Below are positions 18,189 to 26,992 of a stretch of 64,000 bases of DNA, piece after piece. A program made the translations under genes and the position numbers. Below the pieces are notes generated by a model. The model did no database searches. It saw nothing but the letters and a program-made list of their open reading frames with translations, and had not been told where the DNA came from. The DNA comes from an uncultured Aquimarina sp. (GTDB lineage Bacteria; Bacteroidota; Bacteroidia; Flavobacteriales; Flavobacteriaceae), in contig CANNBP010000014.1 in the NCBI GenBank assembly GCA_947502885.1, positions 62,001-126,000 on the forward strand. The letters are read 5' to 3'. Position 1 is the first letter of the stretch. Each line of letters starts with the position of its first letter.

Positions 18189-19637
18189 ATGAGCTCTAAC
18201 GAAGTTTATGAAAAAGAACTTGCCTTTCAGGCAGATCGACGTCGCGCTACTGTTGCATTTATTAAGACAGTAAGCGACTTATGGTATGACAATTCAATTG
18301 AGTTGGTACTTTTTCGCAATCAATTAATTGATAAAAATGTAAGCGAAATCATCAATCTGCATGAATATGCTGGTGAATTTGTACAAAAACCAATCTCAAT
18401 TTTTGATTCTGTTGAAATTGCTCAGGCAATTAAGCTAATGAACCTTCCTCCTTCAAAATTGGATATAGGTAAATTGACCTACGAATACCACTTAGCAAGT
18501 GATGAGTATGGTTCTATCAATCGCTTTGTACAGAACAAACTTAAAGATGCGGTTAAGTTTAAACCTATTTCTCCTAAAAACGTTGTTCTTTACGGATTTG
18601 GACGAATTGGACGTTTGGTAGCGAGAGAACTTATGACTATCACTGGTAAAGGTAGCCAATTAAGACTTAGAGCAATTGTAACAAGAGGTGCTGTTACTCA
18701 AGAAGTTTTAGAAAAAAGAGCGTCATTACTTCGTAGTGATTCTGTACATGGAGATTTTTCTGGCACGGTAGAAACAAATCTTGAAAATAGTGCTCTTATC
18801 ATTAATGGTACTACAGTAAAAGTTATAAGTGCAAATAATCCAGAAGAGATAGATTATACTTCGTTTGGAATTGAAGATGCGCTATTAATTGATAACACAG
18901 GAGCTTTTAGAGACAAAGAAGCTTTAACAAGACACCTTGCAGGAAAAGGAATAAGCAAAGTATTACTTACCGCTCCTGGAAAAGGAATTCCTAATATTGT
19001 ACATGGTGTAAATCATAAAGAGCACAACCCTGATAATGTAGATATTTTTTCTGCTGCATCTTGTACAACAAATGCAATTACACCAATTCTACACGCTGTA
19101 GATGAAAGTTTTGGTGTAAACAATGGTCATTTAGAGACCATACACGCATATACCAATGATCAAAATTTGGTAGATAATATGCACAACAAATATAGAAGAG
19201 GTCGTGCTGCTGCTCTTAATATGGTAATAACAGAAACTGGAGCAGGAAAAGCCGTTTCTAAAGCATTACCAAGCTTTGAAGGAAAATTAACTTCAAATGC
19301 CATAAGAGTACCGGTTCCAAATGGTTCTTTAGCAATATTAAAACTTAATTTAGAAAAAAAAGCTTCTAAAGAAAGTATGAATGCTATACTTAAGAAATAT
19401 GCTCTAGAAGGAGATCTAGTTGAGCAGATTAAATATTCTCTAGACAATGAGTTAGTATCTAGTGATATCGTTGGTTCTTCTGCCCCTTCTATTTACGATA
19501 GCAATGCAACTATTGTAGATGCCAAAGGAGATAATGCAGTTTTATATGTTTGGTACGATAACGAATATGGATATAGCCATCAAGTAATTAGATTAGCTAA
19601 ATATATTGCCAAAGTAAGACGATTTACGTATTACTAA
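18189..19637 (+). CDS. glyceraldehyde-3-phosphate dehydrogenase, long form
   Basis: GAPDH oxidises glyceraldehyde 3-phosphate to 1,3-bisphosphoglycerate in glycolysis, or runs in reverse. The 482 residues are about 140 longer than classical GapA because of an N-terminal helical extension (residues 1-130). The Rossmann motif GFGRIGR begins near residue 137. The catalytic Cys292 lies in AASCTTN, and the C-terminal WYDNEYGYS motif is intact. The extension starts cleanly at the ATG and is part of the same frame, so this looks like the long flavobacterial form rather than a gene fusion artefact. A canonical short GAPDH may exist elsewhere. Confidence 0.95.
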   Translation: MSSNEVYEKELAFQADRRRATVAFIKTVSDLWYDNSIELVLFRNQLIDKNVSEIINLHEYAGEFVQKPISIFDSVEIAQAIKLMNLPPSKLDIGKLTYEYHLASDEYGSINRFVQNKLKDAVKFKPISPKNVVLYGFGRIGRLVARELMTITGKGSQLRLRAIVTRGAVTQEVLEKRASLLRSDSVHGDFSGTVETNLENSALIINGTTVKVISANNPEEIDYTSFGIEDALLIDNTGAFRDKEALTRHLAGKGISKVLLTAPGKGIPNIVHGVNHKEHNPDNVDIFSAASCTTNAITPILHAVDESFGVNNGHLETIHAYTNDQNLVDNMHNKYRRGRAAALNMVITETGAGKAVSKALPSFEGKLTSNAIRVPVPNGSLAILKLNLEKKASKESMNAILKKYALEGDLVEQIKYSLDNELVSSDIVGSSAPSIYDSNATIVDAKGDNAVLYVWYDNEYGYSHQVIRLAKYIAKVRRFTYY

Positions 19638-19662
19638 ATCTTACTATTTTCAAAAAATCAAA

Positions 19663-19694
19663 AAAGCCGCTATTACAAAATAGTGGCTTTTTTT
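19663..19694 (+). terminator. intrinsic terminator after GAPDH
   Basis: The stem AAAGCCGCTATT pairs with AATAGTGGCTTT (one G-T wobble), followed by a T run. Confidence 0.85.
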
Positions 19695-19772
19695 ATTATC
19701 ATTATTCTAAAACCGTAACAAAAATCATGTTAAGCATTACAACATGACGTAAAGAATATTTATTGATTAAAG

Positions 19773-19780
19773 TATCTTTG
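19773..19780 (+). promoter_or_regulatory. candidate -7 promoter element (TATCTTTG)
   Basis: An exact TAnnTTTG box about 190 bases upstream of the coiled-coil protein gene; if used, the transcript has a long AT-rich leader. The rest of the 331-base gap (19638-19968) holds only the GAPDH terminator. Confidence 0.35.
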
Positions 19781-19968
19781 TATCAAATTCTTTTAAAAAA
19801 AACTTTGTAATTACCTACAATATCGTACATTTATTACCGTTACAGAAGAAATTAATAATCATTAACAAACGATACCATACACTCTATTTTATAAATTAGT
19901 TACTACAATCCTCTTAACTAGATATTTTATAGAGAATCTATCTGACCATTAATACTAAGAATATCAAT

Positions 19969-20586
19969 ATGAAATTATCACAATATCTATTAGTTATATC
20001 TCTACTCTTATCTTTTTTTCAAAATTCCTATGCTCAAGAAGAAGTAATCAATGTTACTGAGGCATTAAACAAAGAAAAAATTAAAGAGCAGTTTGATATC
20101 GTGGTGAAAAAATCAGGCAATTATCAAGAATACAAAGTTGTTAAACGTGCTTGGTTAGACAAGTTCAAGACCAATTTAAGTGATACACTTAAGACATTAG
20201 AGTCTAAATTAAATACAAATCTCCTCAAGATAAATGATTTAAATACAACAATTACGGGTTTACAAGAGTCTTTAACAAAAACGAATCAAGACTTGGCATC
20301 TGTGACTCAAGAAAAAGATAGCATTAGTTTTTTGGGTGCCGCTCTAACCAAATCAAGTTATAACACAATTATTTGGGGAATCATTGGAGTGCTTTTAGGT
20401 CTACTAGCTTTTTTCATTTTTAAGTTTAAGAATAGTAATGCAATAACGTTACAAGCTCAAAAATCTTTATCAGAAACTGAAGCTGAATTTGAAGATCATC
20501 GACGTCGAGCATTAGAGCGTGAACAAAAAGTAATGCGAAAACTTCAGGATGAAATTAACAAGCAACGTAAAGCTGGAGCTAAGTAA
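19969..20586 (+). CDS. exported coiled-coil membrane protein (unknown function)
   Basis: A 205-residue protein with a signal peptide (residues 1-22, ending NSYAQ), a periplasmic helical region with heptad-like spacing near 70-120, one membrane segment near 131-151 (TIIWGIIGVLLGLLAFFIF), and a charged cytoplasmic coiled coil (residues 160-200, rich in Glu and Arg). I recall homologous proteins in this place before trmD in Flavobacteriaceae; some are mislabelled as tRNA methyltransferases by neighbourhood. It has no catalytic motif. The function is unknown. Confidence 0.7.
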   Translation: MKLSQYLLVISLLLSFFQNSYAQEEVINVTEALNKEKIKEQFDIVVKKSGNYQEYKVVKRAWLDKFKTNLSDTLKTLESKLNTNLLKINDLNTTITGLQESLTKTNQDLASVTQEKDSISFLGAALTKSSYNTIIWGIIGVLLGLLAFFIFKFKNSNAITLQAQKSLSETEAEFEDHRRRALEREQKVMRKLQDEINKQRKAGAK

Positions 20587-20656
20587 GCTTATTTACTAGA
20601 TTTTTACCATATTCTTTTGCATCTTTGCACACATTAATAAATGGTAACTTAGAAAG

Positions 20657-21334
20657 ATGCGAATAGACATTATTACAGTAGTCCCTGATTTACTTAAAAG
20701 TCCTTTTGAAGCCTCTATAATGAAGAGGTCTATAGACAAAGGATTGGTCAAAGTTTGTTTTCACAACCTAAGAGATTACACTACCGACAATTACAAACAA
20801 GTAGATGATTATCAATTTGGAGGGGGCGCTGGAATGGTGATGATGGTAGAACCTATAGATAAATGTATTTCTAAGCTAAAGTCTGAAAGAAACTATGACG
20901 AAGTCATATATATGACTCCTGATGGAACTACTCTAAATCAAGGCATTGCAAATCAATTATCATTAAAAGGAAATCTTATTATTCTTTGTGGCCATTATAA
21001 AGGTGTTGATCAACGTGTAAGAGATCATTTTATAACAAAAGAAATATCTGTTGGCGACTATGTCCTATCTGGCGGAGAATTAGGAGCATTAATATTATGT
21101 GATGCAATTATTAGACTTATTCCTGGTGTTCTAGGTAACGAGACCTCTGCCTTAACAGACTCATTTCAGGATGACCTTCTAGCTCCCCCCATCTATACAA
21201 GACCTGCAAATTATAAAGGTTGGAAGGTACCAGAAGTACTAACCTCTGGTAATTTCCCAAAAATAGAAGCATGGAGAGAAGAGCAAGCGTACCAAAGAAC
21301 AAAAGACCGTAGACCTGATTTACTTGATGACTAA
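20657..21334 (+). CDS. trmD: tRNA (guanine-N1-)-methyltransferase
   Basis: TrmD methylates G37 of tRNAs that read CNN codons and so prevents frameshifting. The 225-residue protein is of normal length. SPOUT trefoil-knot motifs are visible: DIITVVPDLLKSPFEASI at the start, DYQFGGGAGMVMMVEP near residue 52, GHYKGVDQRV near residue 112 and ISVGDYVLSGGE near 130. Unlike in Proteobacteria, rplS is not immediately downstream; a decayed gene separates them. Confidence 0.97.
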   Translation: MRIDIITVVPDLLKSPFEASIMKRSIDKGLVKVCFHNLRDYTTDNYKQVDDYQFGGGAGMVMMVEPIDKCISKLKSERNYDEVIYMTPDGTTLNQGIANQLSLKGNLIILCGHYKGVDQRVRDHFITKEISVGDYVLSGGELGALILCDAIIRLIPGVLGNETSALTDSFQDDLLAPPIYTRPANYKGWKVPEVLTSGNFPKIEAWREEQAYQRTKDRRPDLLDD

Positions 21335-21339
21335 GCACA

Positions 21340-22012
21340 ACTATGTTTAAGTTTTATAATTAACCTACTCCTTACCTCTATTTTTTATTGTAATGCTCAA
21401 GAAACAATTTGACAAACATGTACAACACCCGCAAGAGCATTAGAAAAAAACAAAGAGTATCTTAGAAAAAATAATTTCTCTAAAGCGTAAAGCGATTAAG
21501 TTAAAGCCAGAAACAAATAAAGTACCCATAATATCCTTGCAAAAAGGTTTAGTAGTGCATACAATTCTTTTAAAATAAGTTACAACACCATGTTTACAAG
21601 ATCTAAAAACAGGATAAGGACTTAGAACTGATTCAAAACAAACAAGAGAATGTAACTATAAAAAGTTAAGAAAAAATACTTTAGTTTTAGGAATAACTTT
21701 TAACATTAGTGATACTTTTTATATCATTAAGGATGAGAGATCAGTTACAAACACCTTATCAATACATATACCATTCCTGAGTATTTTGATGGTTTTAATG
21801 ACACATGGGTGACCAACAATTCTTCAATAGAGTATAGTAACATCTACATATATGATCGTTATGGCAAATTATTAACTCAACTAACACCTTCTAGTACAGG
21901 ATGAGGTGGTTTTTATAACGGAAGACAAACTCCATCTATAGAACACTGGTTTGCAATTCGTTACACAAAAAAAACTAAAGAAAAAGGTAATTTTAGTCTA
22001 ATTAGATAATAC
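21340..22012 (+). pseudogene. decayed type IX secretion substrate with C-terminal type B sorting domain
   Basis: No open frame survives, but both ends of a secreted protein can be read. At 21359-21412 a frame gives LLLTSIFYCNAQE, a typical signal peptide end. At 21773-22009 one frame gives IPEYFDGFNDTW, then IYIYDRYGKLLTQL, a stop at 21902-21904 in the place where the family has the Trp of a W-D-G motif, then FYNGRQ and a final FSLIR before TAA. This is the order of the gliding-motility-associated (CHU_C) C-terminal domain that directs proteins to the type IX system. The frames between are interrupted by several stops and shifts. It is dead unless stops are suppressed. Confidence 0.65.
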
Positions 22013-22092
22013 GACTCAAGAACACTCTACTTCACTTAAAATGAATACATTAAAAAAACAAGAATACAGCTTTTATATTAATAGAATTTTAT

Positions 22093-22100
22093 TATTTTTG
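22093..22100 (+). promoter_or_regulatory. candidate -7 promoter element (TATTTTTG) for rplS
   Basis: Exact TAnnTTTG followed by C, 73 bases upstream of the rplS ATG. It implies rplS has its own promoter rather than depending on trmD. Confidence 0.5.
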
Positions 22101-22173
22101 CACGCTGATTAGATTAACCTCTGACGAAAATCGTGAATGTTGATTTAACAATAAAAAGAAACCATATTATAAA

Positions 22174-22524
22174 ATGGAAGATTTAGTAAAATTTGTACAA
22201 AACGAATTTGTAGCAAAAAAAGAGTTTCCAGAATTTGCTGCCGGAGATACTATTACAGTATACTACGAAATTAAAGAAGGAAACAAAACACGTACACAGT
22301 TTTTTAGAGGAGTAGTGATTCAAAGAAGAGGTTCTGGATCTACTGAAACATTTACAATCAGAAAAATGTCTGGAACTGTAGGTGTAGAACGTATTTTTCC
22401 TGTTAACTTGCCTGCACTTCAAAAAATCGAAGTTAATAAAAGAGGTAAAGTTCGTAGAGCACGTATATTCTACTTCAGAGAACTTACTGGTAAAAAAGCA
22501 CGTATCAAAGAAAGAAGAAACTAA
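22174..22524 (+). CDS. rplS: 50S ribosomal protein L19
   Basis: L19 sits at the 30S-50S interface of the ribosome. The 116-residue protein has FAAGDTITVYYEIKEGNK, FRGVVIQRRGSGSTETFTIRK and the C-terminal RGKVRRARIFYFRELTGKKARIKE, all diagnostic. The length is normal. It is a single gene with its own promoter box and terminator. Confidence 0.98.
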   Translation: MEDLVKFVQNEFVAKKEFPEFAAGDTITVYYEIKEGNKTRTQFFRGVVIQRRGSGSTETFTIRKMSGTVGVERIFPVNLPALQKIEVNKRGKVRRARIFYFRELTGKKARIKERRN

Positions 22525-22547
22525 TCTTTTTTTCTTTTTACAAGTAC

Positions 22548-22577
22548 AAAAAGCTGCCAATTGGCGGCTTTTTTTTA
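22548..22577 (+). terminator. intrinsic terminator after rplS
   Basis: AAAAGCTGCC pairs with GGCGGCTTTT (one wobble) across an AATT loop, followed by eight T residues. Confidence 0.88.
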
Positions 22578-22835
22578 TGAACAAAAGTTAACAACACGAG
22601 TTCATAACATGTTAATAACTAATAACATAGAACAAATTGCTCTATACATATATATTTATTATATTTATACAACAATTACATACAAGATGACACAAGGATT
22701 CTTTTTCTATGTAATTCTAAACTAATGTTCTCAGAACATATTGAAGACCAATTTATCATTAAAATAAATATGAGACGAAAGTTATTTTTTTGAGTACATC
22801 CTTGAAATCAATTTATAGGAGTTACTGTAAAATAA

Positions 22836-23142
22836 TTTCAAAATGAAATTCGAAAGAAAAAATTAAGTTTTGACACCTTTTTAATTTTAAATGGCATTAG
22901 ACTAGCTGATGATATAGCCAAGGAATTGTATAGACAATTCGGTAAAATGTAAACATCAATTTTAGTCGAACGAGTAGAAGTAAATATTTCGAATTAAATT
23001 TGATAAATTTAAATCTACTCAAATTGGAAATAAAATTTATTGGTATAAAAAACGAAAGTTTTTATTTAGTAGCGGGTAAAACAGCTAACATTAAAATTAT
23101 TTCCGATGAAGCCATATCAAAATATTCATATTCTTGATATGG
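22836..23142 (+). pseudogene. possible decayed gene of unknown family
   Basis: No intact frame exists, but protein-like stretches occur in series. Positions 22893-22952 read as GIRLADDIAKELYRQFGKM followed by TAA, and the same frame resumes as TSILVERVEVNISN. A different frame then gives LEIKFIGIKNESFYLVAGK and NIKIISDEAISKYSYS up to a stop at the following hairpin. A terminator without an upstream intact gene (23111-23151) supports a lost gene here. I do not recognise the family. Confidence 0.3.
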
Positions 23143-23151
23143 CTTTTTTTT
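23111..23151 (+). terminator. orphan intrinsic terminator
   Basis: The stem GCCATATCAA pairs perfectly with TTGATATGGC and is followed by eight T residues. No intact plus-strand gene precedes it after the rplS terminator, so it probably belonged to the decayed gene at 22836-23142. Confidence 0.75.
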
Positions 23152-23485
23152 GTTTAAAAGTATACTAATAAACTTCTATTACTTTTAGCATATTATATTT
23201 TTTTAACTCTAATTTTCATGATCCCATAATTCACAGGTTTTTAACTCAAAACTAAGGACATACAGGTTGCATATAGAGAACTAGATTTGTATATTCGCTT
23301 GGCGAAATTTAGTGGTAATATATGTATTACAAATCCTATAGAGTCAATACATAAATATCTATCAATATTGTTTGTCTTACAACAGAACAAACAACCACTT
23401 ATTTTCCCTGCTTAATATCATTATAAACTTGGGCACAAACCGCATATTAAGCCACATTTTTTTGCCCCAATAAAAACTAAAAAAT
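23152..23485. other. intergenic region upstream of isocitrate dehydrogenase
   Basis: 334 bases with no recognisable gene, RNA or clear promoter box. The isocitrate dehydrogenase promoter must lie here but I cannot place it. Confidence 0.5.
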
Positions 23486-25711
23486 ATGGGAGTTGACAAC
23501 TCAAAAATTGTGTACACCAAAACGGACGAAGCACCAGCATTAGCAACATACTCTTTTTTACCTATTGTCAAAAAATTCACTAAAGCTGCAAATATAAATA
23601 TTGAAGTAAAAGACATATCTCTTGCTGCAAGGATATTATCTAATTTTCCAGAAAAACTATCTACGGATCAAAAACAAGTAGATGCTTTAGCAGAATTAGG
23701 TGAGCTTGCTCAAAAACCTGAAGCTAATATCATTAAGCTTCCTAACATTAGTGCTTCTGTACCTCAGCTTAAGGCTGCTATTGCAGAACTACAACAACTA
23801 GGTTTTGATATCCCAAATTACCCAGAAGAACCAGAAAATGACACTGAAAAAGAAATCAAAACCAGATACAATAAAATTAAAGGGAGTGCAGTAAACCCTG
23901 TTTTAAGAGAAGGTAATTCTGATAGAAGAGCACCAAAACCAGTAAAACAATATGCTAGAAAGAACCCACACTCTATGGGAGCATGGAGTTCTGACTCTAA
24001 AACACATGTAGCTACAATGGCTAACGGAGATTTCTGTTCTAATGAAAAATCAGTTACCCTATCTACATCTGGAAATGTAAAAATAGAGTTTATCGATAAT
24101 AATGGAGCCAAAAGCACCCTTAAAGAAAAAACCGCCGTTCTTACAGGAGAAGTTATTGATGCCTCTGTAATGAGCAAAAAAGCACTGGTTAATTTTCTTA
24201 ATGAGCAAATAATAGATGCAAAAGAGAAAAATGTTTTGTTTTCATTACACATGAAAGCTACCATGATGAAAGTATCTGATCCTATCATTTTTGGTCACGC
24301 CGTTGAAGCATTCTTTAAAGAAGTATTTGAAAAACATGCAAGTACATTAGAAGAAATTGGTGTAGAAGTTAATAATGGTTTTGGAGATTTACTCTCTAAA
24401 CTAGAAAGATTACCCGATGACAAGAGATCAGAAATAGAAGCAGACATACAAACTTGCTACGCTAATCGACCTAAATTGGCTATGGTTAATTCTGATAAAG
24501 GAATAACCAATTTACATGTTCCTAGTGATGTTATTATTGATGCTTCAATGCCGGCTATGATACGTAACTCAGGTCAAATGTGGGATGCTCAAGGCAATAC
24601 ACAAGATACCAAGGCAGTAATCCCAGATAGTAGTTATGCAGGGATTTACCAAGAGACTATTGATTTTTGCAAAGAACATGGAGCTTTTGACCCAACGACC
24701 ATGGGAACCGTTCCTAATGTTGGTTTGATGGCTAAAAAAGCTGAAGAATATGGATCTCATGACAAAACATTCGAAATAAAAGAAAATGGTATAGTTAGAG
24801 TAATTGATGAGTCTGAGAATGTATTGATTGAACATTCTGTAGAGAAAGGAGATATCTGGAGAATGTGTCAGACCAAAGATGCTCCTATCAAGGATTGGGT
24901 AAAACTAGCCGTAAGTAGAGCTAGAGCGACGAATACACCCGCTATTTTTTGGTTAAATAAAAACAGAGCACATGACGCCGAATTAATTAAAAAAGTCAAC
25001 ACTTATCTACCAGAACACGATACATCTGATCTAGATATTAGAATTATGTCTCCAATTGAAGCAACACGCTTTTCTCTTGAAAGAATAAAAGACGGTAAAG
25101 ACACCATTTCTGTTACAGGAAACGTTCTACGGGATTACAATACAGACCTATTTCCTATTCTAGAATTAGGAACAAGTGCAAAAATGCTATCTATTGTACC
25201 TTTAATGAACGGAGGAGGCTTATTTGAAACAGGAGCAGGAGGATCGGCCCCTAAGCATGTTCAACAATTTGTAAAAGAAGGTCATTTACGATGGGATTCT
25301 TTAGGTGAATTCCTTGCTCTAGCAGTCTCATTAGAGCACCTCGGAGAAGTAAATAAAAATGACAAAGCATTAGTGATAGCCGAAGCTTTAGATCAAGCAA
25401 CAATAAAGTTTCTAGACAAGAAAAAGTCCCCATCACGAAAAGTCAATGAATTAGATAATAGAGGAAGCCACTTTTATTTAGCATTGTATTGGGCACAGGC
25501 TCTGGCAGAACAAAATCAAAATACAGATTTGAAAACAGAATTTGCTAGCATTGCAAGAGAACTAGATGATAATAAAACAAAAATTATTGATGAACTCAAT
25601 AGTGCACAAGGCTCTCAAATTGATATTGAAGGATATTATTGGCCAAATGATAAAAAAGCAGCAGCTGCCATGAGGCCAAGCGCTACTTTAAATGCAATTA
25701 TTGAGGCTTAA
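23486..25711 (+). CDS. icd: NADP-dependent isocitrate dehydrogenase, monomeric type
   Basis: This enzyme oxidatively decarboxylates isocitrate to 2-oxoglutarate in the TCA cycle, reducing NADP+. At 741 residues it is the single-chain type, unrelated in length to the 400-residue dimeric form. Characteristic stretches include IVYTKTDEAPALATYS at the N terminus, LREGNSDRRAPKPVKQYARKNPHSMG near residue 132, DASMPAMIRNSGQMW near 352, and GGLFETGAGGSAPKHVQQF near 580. All are intact. It stands alone with its own terminator. Confidence 0.97.
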   Translation: MGVDNSKIVYTKTDEAPALATYSFLPIVKKFTKAANINIEVKDISLAARILSNFPEKLSTDQKQVDALAELGELAQKPEANIIKLPNISASVPQLKAAIAELQQLGFDIPNYPEEPENDTEKEIKTRYNKIKGSAVNPVLREGNSDRRAPKPVKQYARKNPHSMGAWSSDSKTHVATMANGDFCSNEKSVTLSTSGNVKIEFIDNNGAKSTLKEKTAVLTGEVIDASVMSKKALVNFLNEQIIDAKEKNVLFSLHMKATMMKVSDPIIFGHAVEAFFKEVFEKHASTLEEIGVEVNNGFGDLLSKLERLPDDKRSEIEADIQTCYANRPKLAMVNSDKGITNLHVPSDVIIDASMPAMIRNSGQMWDAQGNTQDTKAVIPDSSYAGIYQETIDFCKEHGAFDPTTMGTVPNVGLMAKKAEEYGSHDKTFEIKENGIVRVIDESENVLIEHSVEKGDIWRMCQTKDAPIKDWVKLAVSRARATNTPAIFWLNKNRAHDAELIKKVNTYLPEHDTSDLDIRIMSPIEATRFSLERIKDGKDTISVTGNVLRDYNTDLFPILELGTSAKMLSIVPLMNGGGLFETGAGGSAPKHVQQFVKEGHLRWDSLGEFLALAVSLEHLGEVNKNDKALVIAEALDQATIKFLDKKKSPSRKVNELDNRGSHFYLALYWAQALAEQNQNTDLKTEFASIARELDDNKTKIIDELNSAQGSQIDIEGYYWPNDKKAAAAMRPSATLNAIIEA

Positions 25712-25733
25712 AGTTTAATTCAAAAAAAAAATC

Positions 25734-25770
25734 AACGACCTGTAAAACAACACTTGCAGGTCGTTTTTTA
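25734..25770 (+). terminator. intrinsic terminator after isocitrate dehydrogenase
   Basis: AACGACCTGTAA pairs with TTGCAGGTCGTT (one mismatch), followed by a T run. Confidence 0.88.
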
Positions 25771-25822
25771 TTGTCAAAAAATTAAATTTTATAAAAAAAA
25801 ATATTTTTTTTTATGACTTCAT

Positions 25823-25848
25823 GCAACCTTTTAATTTTTATTTTGTCA
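25823..25848 (+). promoter_or_regulatory. candidate ECF-type promoter upstream of the sigma factor
   Basis: GCAACC at 25823-25828 and TTGTCAAT at 25843-25850 resemble an ECF sigma -35 element with a conserved AAC and a GTC-type -10 element, with 17 bases between AAC and GTC. The site lies about 60 bases upstream of the sigma gene start. An autoregulated sigma operon would have such a site; this is by analogy only. Confidence 0.3.
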
Positions 25849-25905
25849 ATACTACATAACGTAAAGAAAGTACCTTTAAAGAAATTTACAATCAATCAAA
25901 GTTAA

Positions 25906-26448
25906 TTGAAGACCAATATTCTTTATACGCACAAAGACATTGTCGAAAAAAGCAAGTCTGGTGATAGAAATTCTCAATATCAACTATATGAGCTCTATGT
26001 CGACGCCATGTATAATGTGAGTATGCGAATATTAGGTATCAAAGAAGATGCAGAGGATATCGTACAAGATAGTTTTGTGGATGCTTTCAAAAACCTAAAA
26101 TCATTTAGATACGAAAGTACTTTTGGGTCCTGGTTAAAAAGAATTGTGATCAATAAAAGTATAAACCTTTTAAAACAAAAAAAAATACCCGTAAGCTCTT
26201 TCGAGCAACATGAATACCATGTTACCGAAGAAACAAATGATGAGTTAACAGCTCCATTAGATATTCATAAAATAAAAAAAGGTATTACCATTCTACCAGA
26301 TGGATACCGGCAAATAATAAATCTCTATTTGATTGAAGGATATGATCACATAGAAATTTCAGAAATATTAGGCATTGCAATTTCAACCTCAAAATCGCAA
26401 TACCATCGAGCAAAGAAAAAATTAATTGAAATTGTAAATACCCTATAA
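25906..26448 (+). CDS. ECF-type RNA polymerase sigma factor
   Basis: A 180-residue sigma-70-family factor with only regions 2 and 4, the ECF layout. Region 2 spans about residues 20-85 with the core-binding ILGIKEDAEDIVQDSFVDAF. Region 4 spans about 125-175 with LPDGYRQIINLYLIEGYDHIEISEILG and a recognition helix near SKSQYHRAKKKL. The start is a TTG at 25906; the first ATG would remove part of region 2. It begins a run of four exported or membrane proteins on the same strand. Confidence 0.93.
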   Translation: MKTNILYTHKDIVEKSKSGDRNSQYQLYELYVDAMYNVSMRILGIKEDAEDIVQDSFVDAFKNLKSFRYESTFGSWLKRIVINKSINLLKQKKIPVSSFEQHEYHVTEETNDELTAPLDIHKIKKGITILPDGYRQIINLYLIEGYDHIEISEILGIAISTSKSQYHRAKKKLIEIVNTL

Positions 26449-26452
26449 TACA

Positions 26453-26992
26453 ATGGATGATTTTGAAAAATACATATCAAAAAATAAGCACCTATTCGAT
26501 GATCATAGAGCTGATAAACGTAAAATATGGGATGCTATTGAGTCCGATTTAGATAAACAAAAGACGATATATTTATGGAAATCACCTTTACTTAAAGTTG
26601 CTGCTACTCTCCTAGTTTTATTTGGAGTATTTTCTATTATGCAACTCTATTTGAACTCTAATTATAACTATAACAAACAAAATAGTGTTGCACACCAAGA
26701 ACTACAAGATATCGATTCTTACTATAAGAACTTAGTCTCTTTTCAAGTACAACTTGTAAAAAACAATACCCGATTACAACCTGAAAACAAAAAAGAGTTC
26801 TTGTCATTTATGGATGAACTTGATGAAGAATATAATACGCTGAGGCAAGAAATGACAAAAAACCTGAACAATGAATATATTTTAGAAGCCATTGTTAACA
26901 ATTATAAAAAAAGAATAGAATTGATCGAAAATTTATTAAAACAGATCAATGAATCTAAAAATACAAATACCAATGAAGGTTATATTTTATAG
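26453..26992 (+). CDS. membrane protein in anti-sigma position
   Basis: A 179-residue protein with a charged cytoplasmic N terminus (about 45 residues, including a KRKIWDAIESDL stretch), one membrane segment near residues 46-66 (LKVAATLLVLFGVFSIMQL), and a periplasmic helical C-terminal part. This topology, and its location four bases after the ECF sigma gene, fit an anti-sigma factor. It lacks a recognisable zinc-binding HxxxCxxC motif. The role is inferred from context. The end overlaps the next gene by 20 bases. Confidence 0.7.
   Translation: MDDFEKYISKNKHLFDDHRADKRKIWDAIESDLDKQKTIYLWKSPLLKVAATLLVLFGVFSIMQLYLNSNYNYNKQNSVAHQELQDIDSYYKNLVSFQVQLVKNNTRLQPENKKEFLSFMDELDEEYNTLRQEMTKNLNNEYILEAIVNNYKKRIELIENLLKQINESKNTNTNEGYIL

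Noticed and set aside
22183..22584. Minus-strand frame opposite rplS
   Set aside because: Covered by rplS and its terminator; cysteine- and phenylalanine-rich translation is an antisense artefact.
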